DNA from: an uncultured Saprospiraceae bacterium
GTDB taxonomy: Bacteria > Bacteroidota > Bacteroidia > Chitinophagales > Saprospiraceae
Direction: 5' to 3'
NCBI GenBank assembly: GCA_937894165.1
Contig: CALCSX010000213.1
Span: 1 to 20,595, forward strand
DNA: 20,595 nt
Shown: positions 6,253 to 14,694 of the stretch, one piece after another
How positions within the stretch are numbered: the stretch's first letter is position 1
Layout: each line of letters starts with the position of its first letter
Position numbers and translations under genes: made by a program
The notes under the pieces: generated by a model
Told to the model about the DNA's origin: nothing
The model's input: only the letters and a program-made list of their open reading frames with translations
Databases searched by the model: none

Positions 6253-7817
6253 CTTCTTGACTTTGATCCTAAGACGCCAAATAAACCGCGCGTTATTTCT
6301 CTGGAAATTGTGTTACCAACTTGTTTTAGAAAAGGCGAGCTCAAGATAGTTTCCAATGCACTTTTTTCATTCTTTGTCTTAGTACCTTTGGATTTTTGTT
6401 TTTCCAATTCCTCAAAAGTATCCCAAGATTCCTTTTTGCGACTAAATTCTTCATCTGTTTTAGCAGTTTCCAGCTTTTCTTTGAGAAGAATTTCAGCATT
6501 TTTTCTGTCCACTTGAATATTATATATTGGGAATAGATTCGAACTATCTATTAAATTATTAGCTTCTACCTCACTAAGTACATCCATTCTTGACATTGGA
6601 GCTCTTAAATAGGTATAAACTGCCTCAGTCATCATCCCTTTCTCTGTCAGTCCGGTGATCAACGCCTCTCCCACGCCCATATTGGTTAGCATTTCTGAAA
6701 TATTATAAAATTCAGATCTAGGGAAATTCTTGGCTGTTTTGGTTATATTTTCATAATCCTTCGCCGTAAATGCTCTAAGAGAATGTTGAATCTTAAATCC
6801 TAATTGTCCCAAAATAGCATCAGGAATATCTGATGGACTTTGCGTGCAGAAAAATATCCCCACACCCTTGGAGCGGATTAATTTTAGGGTAGTTTCAAGA
6901 CGATCCAACAAACCCTTATTTGCGTCTTTGAATATTAAATGTGCCTCATCAATAAAAATTACCAATTTTGGCTTAGCAGCATCCCCTACTTCCGGGAAAA
7001 TACTAAATATTTCTGCCAAAATTTGAAGCATAAAAGTTGAAAACAATTGCGGTCTATCTTGCATATCCATGAAGCGAAAAATGTTGATGTACCCATATCC
7101 ATCTCTATTTTTTCTGACAAAATCATCAACTTCAAAACTAGGTTCAGCAAAAAACTCATCTCCCTTTTGCTGCTCAAGCATCATTAATTTTCTTAAAATC
7201 GCACCCACTGATTGAGAAGAAAATGTGCCATACACTTTGCTTATCTCCTCCTTGCCCTCACCGGTTATATAAGCTAATACGGCTCTAAAATCATTCATAT
7301 CTATCAACGGAATATCATGATCATCGGCATATTTAAATACCAAGGCAGTAATCGTTTCCTGTACTTCTGAAAGATTGAGAATTTTGGATAGTAAAAGAGG
7401 ACCAAATTCGCTTATAGTGGATCGAACCTTCACTCCTTTTAGTTCAGATATAGACATTAATTCCACAGGAGAACCTTTGGCCTCATATGCTAAATCTATG
7501 AGTGTGTGCCTTTCAAGAATCTTTGGATTTTCGGGATTTCCGGGCATCGCTAAACCACTCAAATCGCCCTTAATATCCATACAGATGCTAGGCACGCCCT
7601 TTTCAGATAGCAGTTCTGCCATTATTTGGAGGGTTTTGGTTTTACCTGTACCGGTAGCTCCGGCAATCAAACCATGACGATTCAGCATATTCAAAGGAAA
7701 CTCAACTTTTGCTTCCGAATATACATCGCCTTCTAATTTCGCAGCTCCCATTGTGATAACCTCACCTTTCGAACTGAATGAATTACTAATGGCATCTACA
7801 AATAATTTCTCTTTCAT
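6246..7817 (-). CDS. YjgR/DUF853 HerA-like ATPase
   Basis: A 523-residue cytoplasmic P-loop ATPase of the HerA/FtsK superfamily, DUF853 branch (E. coli YjgR). Walker A is GATGTGKT (53-60), preceded by MLNRHGLIAG. CMDIKGDLSGLAMPG (79-93) is the family's signature strand. Walker B is LVIFIDEAH (285-293), with catalytic Glu after Asp, and FFCTQSPSDIPDAILGQLG (322-340) is the sensor/arginine region. The C-terminal ~80 residues are charged, low in order and end in a basic GSKSRRR tail. No NurA partner lies beside it, which argues against the archaeal-type DNA-resection pair. Its cellular role is undetermined in the family. It is last in the same-strand run CotH, nuclease, ATPase (gaps 26 and 34 bp), so it may be cotranscribed with the nuclease, though a TAAATTTG at 7855-7862 could give it a promoter. 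Confidence 0.87.
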   Translation of the reverse strand: MKEKLFVDAISNSFSSKGEVITMGAAKLEGDVYSEAKVEFPLNMLNRHGLIAGATGTGKTKTLQIMAELLSEKGVPSICMDIKGDLSGLAMPGNPENPKILERHTLIDLAYEAKGSPVELMSISELKGVKVRSTISEFGPLLLSKILNLSEVQETITALVFKYADDHDIPLIDMNDFRAVLAYITGEGKEEISKVYGTFSSQSVGAILRKLMMLEQQKGDEFFAEPSFEVDDFVRKNRDGYGYINIFRFMDMQDRPQLFSTFMLQILAEIFSIFPEVGDAAKPKLVIFIDEAHLIFKDANKGLLDRLETTLKLIRSKGVGIFFCTQSPSDIPDAILGQLGFKIQHSLRAFTAKDYENITKTAKNFPRSEFYNISEMLTNMGVGEALITGLTEKGMMTEAVYTYLRAPMSRMDVLSEVEANNLIDSSNLFPIYNIQVDRKNAEILLKEKLETAKTDEEFSRKKESWDTFEELEKQKSKGTKTKNEKSALETILSSPFLKQVGNTISREITRGLFGVLGSKSRRR

Positions 7818-7851
7818 TTTTATTTCTTTTTTCTATTACCAACAGCTATCT

Positions 7852-8712
7852 CTACAAATTTAGAACTCTCCAAAACTCATCTTTAATTCTACCCTCATTT
7901 TCTTGCTCGTCCACAGACATTTCACTGAAAAAATCCCATTTTAAATAATTTTCAAGAGAATCTATTGGAATTATAAAATCTGATAATGATCCTTGTATAC
8001 TCTCATGAGGAAATAGAAAGCCGATGGATTCTCCTTGATTTGCTTCATTTAGATACAAAATTGCTTTAAAAAAGCCACAGGGGACAGAAATTTCATTTTC
8101 TTGACCAATTTTCTTTAATTCACAATCTTTAAAAACCGGCCCGGAAACAACAAAAATGTGACCGAACTTCAACGCCCAGTCTCTGATCATCTCTTCTGCC
8201 TCTTTCCAAATGCCGCTATTAAATCCTTCTAGCTGAGGTGATACGTTGCTCATAAGGAAGGTTGATTGCATTACTTTTTTATCCCAAGCTCTATCTGCCG
8301 CCGGCACTAAATGACCTCTGGTAAAATTACTATTTTTATAATCAAACCACTCCGAAGATTTGGTGGAAACAAGTGAATCAGCATAAAAGTATCTTGATCT
8401 TTTTACTTTTTTTTTCTTCAATTGTTCCGCTGTAAGTTCATAAGCCACCCAGTTCGCCTGCTCATGTACTTCATTATAGTTGATAGTAAAGTGAACGTGA
8501 TTGATCAACTCACCTTCGACACCTATGGGAAAATAATCTATATTGTACAAATCTGACTCAGTTTGTGTTATCTCTGAACTTTTATTATTGTCTTTGAGAA
8601 ATCTTAAAAGAATAAAGACTAATATCAATCCCAGGATTAATACAATTCGTATAAATTTTCCGGCACCTGCCTTATTTGAAGATTTTCCGTAATTCGTTCG
8701 AAACTTAGCCAA
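7852..8712 (-). CDS. Membrane-anchored DNA/RNA non-specific endonuclease (NUC1 family)
   Basis: A 286-residue beta-beta-alpha-metal nuclease related to Serratia nuclease and EndoG. A basic N-terminus and one hydrophobic segment (about 20-37) not followed by a clear cleavage site suggest a signal anchor, with the catalytic domain outside the cytoplasm. The family signature DRGHxxPxxD appears as TRGHLVPAAD (131-140): the general-base H134 and the RGH core are kept, but the first Asp is Thr. SNVSPQLEGFNSGIW (155-169) supplies the conserved NxxPQ and the asparagine expected to bind the metal. Such enzymes degrade nucleic acid for nutrition or clearance. It begins 26 bp after the CotH gene's stop and ends 34 bp before the YjgR-like start, consistent with an operon. 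Confident for the family; the substrate and exact topology are inferred. Confidence 0.88.
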   Translation of the reverse strand: MAKFRTNYGKSSNKAGAGKFIRIVLILGLILVFILLRFLKDNNKSSEITQTESDLYNIDYFPIGVEGELINHVHFTINYNEVHEQANWVAYELTAEQLKKKKVKRSRYFYADSLVSTKSSEWFDYKNSNFTRGHLVPAADRAWDKKVMQSTFLMSNVSPQLEGFNSGIWKEAEEMIRDWALKFGHIFVVSGPVFKDCELKKIGQENEISVPCGFFKAILYLNEANQGESIGFLFPHESIQGSLSDFIIPIDSLENYLKWDFFSEMSVDEQENEGRIKDEFWRVLNL

Positions 8713-8738
8713 TTTGTATTAAAATATTTTGTGATTAA

Positions 8739-11048
8739 TTAATTTCTAATAAGCTTTTGGACAAATTTCCGGTTCAAAACTATATAATAATTACCGGCAG
8801 GGATGTTTAAATTTTCAATACTTATAACTTGTAATGGATTTTCATACTTGGTATTTTCCAATAATTTTCCATCCATGGTATAAATTTCTAAACTTTCAAT
8901 CAACTCAGAACCCATAGTTTGGATAGTAAAATTGTCAATGATCGGATTTGGGTACAATTTAAAATTGGAGGCAAATTGAGCATACTCAAAATTTGAATTA
9001 ATTAAACCATTATTTGATTCACCCGGTGATGCTTTCATGGAACCCCAAGGTCCAACCGCATTAGGGTATCTACCAAATGAAATATTTCTCGTCTGGGTCT
9101 CAAAAGTTAATTCATCAATTGAAATGAAATCTCCGTTATCGTTTTTAGCTGACAAAATCAAATCTTCACCATCAATACTAAGACTAAAAGAGGCATGAAA
9201 TGGACCTTGATGCGTCTCTCCATCTGTCCAGATCAATAGATATTCGTCCGGGGCCATAGTATAGTCGGGAAGCTTCCACTTGGAAGGGTTGTTTATCCTG
9301 TCCGATAAATACAAATTTTCCAAAGAGACAGACTGTGAGCCATAGTTATACAATTCCACCCAGTCATCGAAATCGCCATGCTCATCAGAAATTACATTGC
9401 CATTACTGGCCATAAATTCGTTAATAACTATAGTGTATTCATTGACAGAATGATTGAAAGAAAAATAGTCACAGTTTGGATAATATCCATTGCTTCCTTC
9501 AACATCTACAGCTTCAAAATAATATTTATATTCTCCCTCGGTAGGAAATACTGTTACTTCATTTGAAAAGTTATGATTATATTCTAAAAAATCATTTGAC
9601 TCAGTGGATTTATTTAGAATTATCGAATTCCAATTCGTAGCTCCATTCAACCTATAATTCAAATTGACACTAGAAATAGCAACATCGGATTGCACCCTCA
9701 CCGCTATACTAAAATCCTGTCCGGAATTAATATAAGTGATTCCTCCTTTATCTAATATTGGATTAAGTTTCTCCACCTCAACCTGACTTCTTGCACTATT
9801 TCTCCTACCATCGATAAATGGAATTATACCATGTTTTACATGCCCGCCTTGTGCTTGCAATAAAGATTCTCGAAAATCATCGTATGAAAATCCATAATCC
9901 AGCGTTTTGAAAGAGTCTAACTGAATATATGATTCAATTAAAGAGCGCTTTGAAAATAGAAAAGTGGAGAGATTACCATTTGTAAAAACATCATTGGTAA
10001 GCTCTCGTAAAAAATAACTGTACCTATCTCGTAGTTCCGGAATTCCCATGATTCTATCATATAAGGGTCTTGGTTCACTAGGATGACTCCATTGATATAA
10101 ATTTCGATTTATCCAAGATTCACCCAACCAGTCTATACCAAATGTATTATCTAAATCGTATGGTAAATAGTGAAATTTACCGGTTACAGGATTTGAATAG
10201 AGATAAAAATTATTTTTGTTATACAAAGGCCCATCCCAATTCCCAATTAAAATATCAATCGCCAAATACTTTAAATAATCATTTATTTCAAATACTTTTT
10301 CCATTTCACATATAAAATCTTCATCAGAAGTCGTGTTAAGAACTCTAATAAAGTTGACCAAATCTGAATAGTCATCGCTATCGGTTTGATTATTCACATC
10401 ATACACTCTATCTTGCCCGTTCAAAAACTTGTAAGATTCTTGATTATCACCGAGGTAACTTAAATCCGCCCCAAAAGTACATTTATAGCGATTACCATCC
10501 TTTGTGCCAAAATACAGATTTGTAAATTCTTCATCATAATGTTCCATATTGGAATAGACTCCATAAAACTTATCATTTAAATACACCCTGACATGATTAG
10601 CCCGACTGCCCGGAAGATTGGCACGTCTGTATATTTCAAAGCAAGTGATGGCTCTCATACTGGAAGGATCATTGTGTTCGCCATTCAAATTCATTTTCTC
10701 CACTCCGTAATAATTCCTTCCGCTTTCAAAGGTATTGAAAGACAGTCGAAATGATTTTTTCCTTGCATACCTGGATGTTTTACCCCTTAATCGAAATCCC
10801 ACATTTTCAAATTCATCATTCACAGTACCATTATTGAATACTACCCTTGCTCTAAAATATCTATCAGAAAACAAATTCTCCTCCTCATACAGCCAATCTA
10901 TCGTATCCTGCGACACATAGATCCTTACTTCAGGAACTACATCTCCTCGATAAATTTCTCCTAATTCCGGTAGAGCATTTTGAGCACCTATAGGCAATGC
11001 TAAGATTATAAAAAGTGCAAAAGGAATAAATAATAATAATTTTCGCAT
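8739..11048 (-). CDS. Secreted CotH-family protein with lamin-tail domain and T9SS sorting tail
   Basis: A 769-residue exported protein. Signal peptide: residues 1-22, cleaved near GA|QN. The CotH kinase-like domain (about 35-370) has the hallmark LAIDILIGNWDGPLYNKNN followed by FYLY and KFHYLPYDLDNTFG (291-304), including the D-x-D-N metal/catalytic region. CotH proteins are atypical kinases, first known from Bacillus spore coats, that phosphorylate other surface proteins. A beta-rich Ig-like segment follows (about 435-530), then a lamin-tail domain (about 540-635: VINEFMASN, then DWVELYNYG, then DGEDLILSA). The C-terminus (about 696-769), FKLYPNPIIDNFTI to the end with MDGKLL and IPAGNYYIVL, is a type A T9SS sorting domain, so the protein should be surface-attached or released through T9SS. 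Context: 46 bp after aacS and 26 bp before the nuclease. Its target is unknown. Confidence 0.92.
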   Translation of the reverse strand: MRKLLLFIPFALFIILALPIGAQNALPELGEIYRGDVVPEVRIYVSQDTIDWLYEEENLFSDRYFRARVVFNNGTVNDEFENVGFRLRGKTSRYARKKSFRLSFNTFESGRNYYGVEKMNLNGEHNDPSSMRAITCFEIYRRANLPGSRANHVRVYLNDKFYGVYSNMEHYDEEFTNLYFGTKDGNRYKCTFGADLSYLGDNQESYKFLNGQDRVYDVNNQTDSDDYSDLVNFIRVLNTTSDEDFICEMEKVFEINDYLKYLAIDILIGNWDGPLYNKNNFYLYSNPVTGKFHYLPYDLDNTFGIDWLGESWINRNLYQWSHPSEPRPLYDRIMGIPELRDRYSYFLRELTNDVFTNGNLSTFLFSKRSLIESYIQLDSFKTLDYGFSYDDFRESLLQAQGGHVKHGIIPFIDGRRNSARSQVEVEKLNPILDKGGITYINSGQDFSIAVRVQSDVAISSVNLNYRLNGATNWNSIILNKSTESNDFLEYNHNFSNEVTVFPTEGEYKYYFEAVDVEGSNGYYPNCDYFSFNHSVNEYTIVINEFMASNGNVISDEHGDFDDWVELYNYGSQSVSLENLYLSDRINNPSKWKLPDYTMAPDEYLLIWTDGETHQGPFHASFSLSIDGEDLILSAKNDNGDFISIDELTFETQTRNISFGRYPNAVGPWGSMKASPGESNNGLINSNFEYAQFASNFKLYPNPIIDNFTIQTMGSELIESLEIYTMDGKLLENTKYENPLQVISIENLNIPAGNYYIVLNRKFVQKLIRN

Positions 11049-11075
11049 TGCTGAAATATTTAAAAATGGTGTACG

Positions 11076-11093
11076 AATGGGAAAATACCCATT
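11076..11093 (-). terminator. Small hairpin after the acetoacetyl-CoA synthetase stop
   Basis: AATGGG and CCCATT form a perfect 6-bp stem around a 6-nt loop, immediately 3' of the minus-strand stop at 11095. A T-run follows only about 10 nt later, so it may be a weak terminator, an attenuator between aacS and the CotH gene, or an mRNA-end stabiliser. Confidence 0.35.
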
Positions 11094-11094
11094 A

Positions 11095-13080
11095 TTAAGA
11101 TGATTTGAATGAATTAAGAATAAGATTTTTGTTTTCTATGAAAAAATTCATGCTCTCCGGATTTCGCATTGCATCAGCGGCATAGGCCTTCTCCGGAGTA
11201 AATCCCATCAAAATCTTTTTGACCGGAGCTTCCATTTTTTTTCCACTAATGGTATGTGGAATATCCGCAACTTCGAAAATTTCATCCGGAACATGTCTAG
11301 GGCTGTAATCAGTTTTTAGTTGAAAACGAATTGCTTCTTTTATTTCAATATTCATCACCAAACTGTCTTTCAATTTTACGAATAAAGGCATAAAATGTTT
11401 ACCATTTTCAAATTCGATGTTAACAATTAGTGCGTCTTCTATTTCAGGAATTTTATTCAATGAGGAATAAATCTCACTTGTTCCAATTCTAACTCCTTGT
11501 CGATTTAGTGTCGCATCGGATCTTCCTGAAATTATTACCATTCCCTTATCATCGATAGTTATCCAATCACCATGACGCCACACGCCATGGTAATCATCAA
11601 AATAAGACTGTTTATATCTTTTAAAATCCTCATCTCCCCAAAAATATACAGGCATACAAGGCATGGGTTTAGTGACCACCAATTCACCTAAATCATTTTC
11701 AATAGGATTCCCTGCTTCATTAAAAGCATAAAGGCTACAACCCAGCCCACGACTCTGAATTTTTCCTAGCACAATGGGTTTCATTATACAGCCCCCCACA
11801 AATGCCGTACACACATCCGTCCCGCCGCTCATTGAGCTTAACCAAATATCTGTCCCAATTGAATTATAAACATAGGTAAACGCCTCTGCAGGCAATGGTG
11901 ATCCGGTGCTTCCTATCGATCGCAGCCCGGAAAGATCAAAGTGTGCGCTAGGACGAATATTGCGCTTCATACAAGCTACTAAATACGGTGCTGAAGTACC
12001 GAAATGATTAATTTTTGCATTTTGAGTATACTCCCATAATATATTCATATCCGGGTAAGTAGGACTTCCTTCATACAAAACCAAGGTAGCATTCATAAGC
12101 ATAGAAGACAGAGCAAAATTCCACATCATCCACCCTGTAGTAGAATACCAAAAATATCTTTCACCTTCATGAACATCATTATGGAATGCCATGTATTTTA
12201 AGTGCTCGAGTAGCATGCCCCCATGTCTGTGCGTAATAGCTTTTGGCTGACCTGTAGTGCCACTACTATACAGAATCCATATGGGATGATCGAATGGGAC
12301 TCTTACAAAACTTAATTTTCCCGTTTTCTCTACGCAATTTTCCCATATTGCTGAATTTAGAGGGTAGTCAGAGCTGTTATTTTCCTTTAAAAATGGAACA
12401 ATAACTACCTGATTAAGAGAAGGTAATGCAGACACTATTTGATTGACAACTGATATCTTATTATGAATTTTTCCATTATAAGTATAACCATCTACTGCTA
12501 TTAAAACTTTGGGTTGAATCTGTTGAAATCTTTCGATGACAGATTCGGCGCCAAAATCCGGAGAACAAGATGACCAAATAGCTCCAAGTGATAAGGTCGC
12601 AAGACAAGCTACTACTGCATGCGGTGTATTGGTGATAAATGCTACTACTCTATCCCCTTCCTTCACACCAACAGATCTCAAGTATTGCTGAAAAGCAGCT
12701 ACCCTTTCCCGCAATGCCCCATAGCGAATTATAATATCCTCATGAATTTCAGATTTGGCAATAATTGCTATTTGATTATCATCTGCACGTCCCAAGATAT
12801 GTTCAGCATAATTAAGTCGAAGTCCTTCAAACCACTTGGTATAAGGCATATCCTTCCCGTTCGTTACTTTTCTATAACTCCCATCATGGTAAACATTAAA
12901 ATAATCAATCAGTGAAGACCAGAAATCATCAGATTCATCAACTGACCATTTCCATAATTCTTCATAGGTTTCCAGATTTTGCTTTGTGATGGTATTGATA
13001 TAATTTTTATACTTAAATAAGTGTGATTTTTTTATAGTTTCATCATCTGCCTGCCATAATATTTCTTCATTTATACTCAT
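11095..13080 (-). CDS. aacS: Acetoacetyl-CoA synthetase
   Basis: An ANL-superfamily ligase of 661 residues that activates acetoacetate to acetoacetyl-CoA with ATP, allowing ketone-body or polyhydroxybutyrate-derived carbon to be used. Visible motifs are the adenylate loop YSSGTTGQPK (271-280), WYSTTGWMMWNF (311-322), GSTGSPLP (390-397), MSGGTDVCTAFVGGC (417-431), the domain hinge ISGRSDATLNRQGVRIGTSEIY (517-538) and the catalytic lysine region IPHTISGKKMEAPVKKI (607-623). The N-terminus (ILWQADDETIKKSHLFKY, then WSVDESDDFWSSLIDYF) and the total length match acetoacetate-CoA ligases rather than acetyl-CoA synthetase. The start is ATG 13080. It is divergent from a biotin carboxylase gene across a 138-bp spacer and leads a same-strand run with the CotH gene. 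Confidence 0.93.
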   Translation of the reverse strand: MSINEEILWQADDETIKKSHLFKYKNYINTITKQNLETYEELWKWSVDESDDFWSSLIDYFNVYHDGSYRKVTNGKDMPYTKWFEGLRLNYAEHILGRADDNQIAIIAKSEIHEDIIIRYGALRERVAAFQQYLRSVGVKEGDRVVAFITNTPHAVVACLATLSLGAIWSSCSPDFGAESVIERFQQIQPKVLIAVDGYTYNGKIHNKISVVNQIVSALPSLNQVVIVPFLKENNSSDYPLNSAIWENCVEKTGKLSFVRVPFDHPIWILYSSGTTGQPKAITHRHGGMLLEHLKYMAFHNDVHEGERYFWYSTTGWMMWNFALSSMLMNATLVLYEGSPTYPDMNILWEYTQNAKINHFGTSAPYLVACMKRNIRPSAHFDLSGLRSIGSTGSPLPAEAFTYVYNSIGTDIWLSSMSGGTDVCTAFVGGCIMKPIVLGKIQSRGLGCSLYAFNEAGNPIENDLGELVVTKPMPCMPVYFWGDEDFKRYKQSYFDDYHGVWRHGDWITIDDKGMVIISGRSDATLNRQGVRIGTSEIYSSLNKIPEIEDALIVNIEFENGKHFMPLFVKLKDSLVMNIEIKEAIRFQLKTDYSPRHVPDEIFEVADIPHTISGKKMEAPVKKILMGFTPEKAYAADAMRNPESMNFFIENKNLILNSFKSS

Positions 13081-13153
13081 AAATAAGTCATGTTTTTACT
13101 GTGTCTTTTAAGTTTGAGAATAAATCGATTCTGCTAAAACTTTAATAATTTGT

Positions 13154-13161
13154 TATATTTG
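13154..13161 (+). promoter_or_regulatory. Candidate promoter of the biotin carboxylase gene
   Basis: TATATTTG matches TAnnTTTG. A TTCTG-like -33 segment (13129-13133) lies 20 bp upstream, the usual spacing, though its match is imperfect. The predicted leader is about 50 nt before ATG 13219. No matching element for the divergent aacS gene was found in this spacer. Confidence 0.42.
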
Positions 13162-13218
13162 CCGAAGTCAGGCCTTGCCGGATTTCTATAAATGTAAAAA
13201 TATAAAAATTCCACTTAT

Positions 13219-14694
13219 ATGAGAAAGATACTTGTCGCAAATAGAGGAGAGATTGCATTAAGAGTTATGAAAACCATTAAAAGAATGGGAATTAAGACAG
13301 TTGCAGTTTATTCGGATGCAGACAGAAACGCGCCTCACACTTTATTTGCTGATGAAGCTATCTACATTGGAGCTTCTCCTTCTTCAGAATCCTATCTCGT
13401 AATGGATAAAATAATTGCAGCTGCCAAGCAAACAAATGCAGATGGTATCCATCCCGGCTATGGATTTTTAAGTGAGAATGCCATATTTGCGAAACGAGTA
13501 CAAGAAAATAATATCATATTTATCGGTCCTTCCATCGAAGCTATCGAGATCATGGGAAGTAAATTGGCAGCAAAAGAAACTGTTTCCAAATATAATATTC
13601 CATTGGTTCCCGGCACTAAAGAAGCGATTACTGATATTGAAGAAGCTAAAACCATTGCAGATGGCATCGGATACCCCATTCTTATAAAAGCATCAGCAGG
13701 TGGTGGCGGTAAGGGCATGCGAACAGTGGAGTCACGAGAAACATTCGATGAAGATTTTTCCAGAGCACAGTCTGAAGCGCGGGCTTCCTTTGGAGATGAT
13801 TCTGTATTTATCGAAAAATTTGTAAAATCACCCAGACATATTGAATTTCAGGTTTTATCAGATAGTCATGGCAATCATTTGCACCTTTTTGAAAGAGAAT
13901 GTTCGATTCAAAGAAGACATCAAAAAGTGGTGGAAGAGGCACCTTCCGCAGTGCTTACAGAAGAATTGAGAGATAAAATGGGAAAGGATGCAGTAAAAGT
14001 GGCCCAATCCTGCAACTATGTAGGGGCTGGTACAGTAGAATTTCTCCTTGATGACCAATTGAATTATTATTTTCTGGAAATGAATACCCGTCTTCAGGTA
14101 GAACACCCGGTTACTGAAATGATTACAGGCTTGGATCTGGTCGAATGGCAAATTAGAATAGCTAGAGGAGAAAAAATTAATTTTAAACAAGAAGATATAC
14201 AACATAAGGGGCATGCTATTGAAGTACGGGTATATGCCGAGGATCCGCGCGAAAATTTTCTGCCTTCGATAGGCAAATTAAGCATGTTTCAGGAGCCCTC
14301 AGGGGAAGGAATTAGGGTAGATTCAGGCTTTAGGGAAGGAATGGAAATTCCAATTTATTATGATCCTATGATTTCAAAATTGATCGCATATGCTGACAGT
14401 CGACCTGCGGCTATCGAAAAAATGAAAGATGCAATTGTAGATTATCATATTGAAGGATGTCAAACTACTTTGGACTTTGGAAGATTTGTGATGGAGCATG
14501 ATTCTTTCAAATCAGGTGATTTTGACACTCATTTTGTGTCCAGGTACTTCAATCCGGAATTGCTTGATGAGAATAAAAATAAGCTAAGGACTGTGGCCGG
14601 GAAATTTGCTGCAGCAATGTATCGTCGTCAAATAAAATCAAAACTTAACAAATTATCGGAAGACAGCAATTGGAAAAATAATCGATGTTATTAA
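13219..14694 (+). CDS. accC: Biotin carboxylase subunit of an acyl-CoA carboxylase
   Basis: An ATP-grasp enzyme of 491 residues that carboxylates the biotin of a carrier protein with bicarbonate and ATP. It begins KILVANRGEIALRVMKT, has HPGYGFLSEN (78-87), the glycine-rich ATP loop KASAGGGGKGMR (157-168), ECSIQRRHQKVVEEAPS (227-243) and the active-site FLEMNTRLQVEHPVTE (285-300), with E287, N289 and R291, then RVYAEDP (337-343). It is about 40 residues longer than E. coli AccC; the extension (about 452-491) resembles stand-alone BC subunits of Bacteroidota acyl-/propionyl-CoA carboxylases. No carrier (AccB) or carboxyltransferase gene adjoins, so the acyl-CoA substrate is open and the symbol names only the subunit type. 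Its TAA overlaps the stop of the converging repressor gene by 4 bp. Confidence 0.9.
   Translation: MRKILVANRGEIALRVMKTIKRMGIKTVAVYSDADRNAPHTLFADEAIYIGASPSSESYLVMDKIIAAAKQTNADGIHPGYGFLSENAIFAKRVQENNIIFIGPSIEAIEIMGSKLAAKETVSKYNIPLVPGTKEAITDIEEAKTIADGIGYPILIKASAGGGGKGMRTVESRETFDEDFSRAQSEARASFGDDSVFIEKFVKSPRHIEFQVLSDSHGNHLHLFERECSIQRRHQKVVEEAPSAVLTEELRDKMGKDAVKVAQSCNYVGAGTVEFLLDDQLNYYFLEMNTRLQVEHPVTEMITGLDLVEWQIRIARGEKINFKQEDIQHKGHAIEVRVYAEDPRENFLPSIGKLSMFQEPSGEGIRVDSGFREGMEIPIYYDPMISKLIAYADSRPAAIEKMKDAIVDYHIEGCQTTLDFGRFVMEHDSFKSGDFDTHFVSRYFNPELLDENKNKLRTVAGKFAAAMYRRQIKSKLNKLSEDSNWKNNRCY

Noticed and set aside
6246..8712. Nuclease plus HerA-like ATPase as an anti-phage defence pair.
   Set aside because: The ATPase belongs to the housekeeping-like YjgR branch and the nuclease has a membrane anchor placing it outside the cytoplasm, so joint action on invading DNA is not supported.
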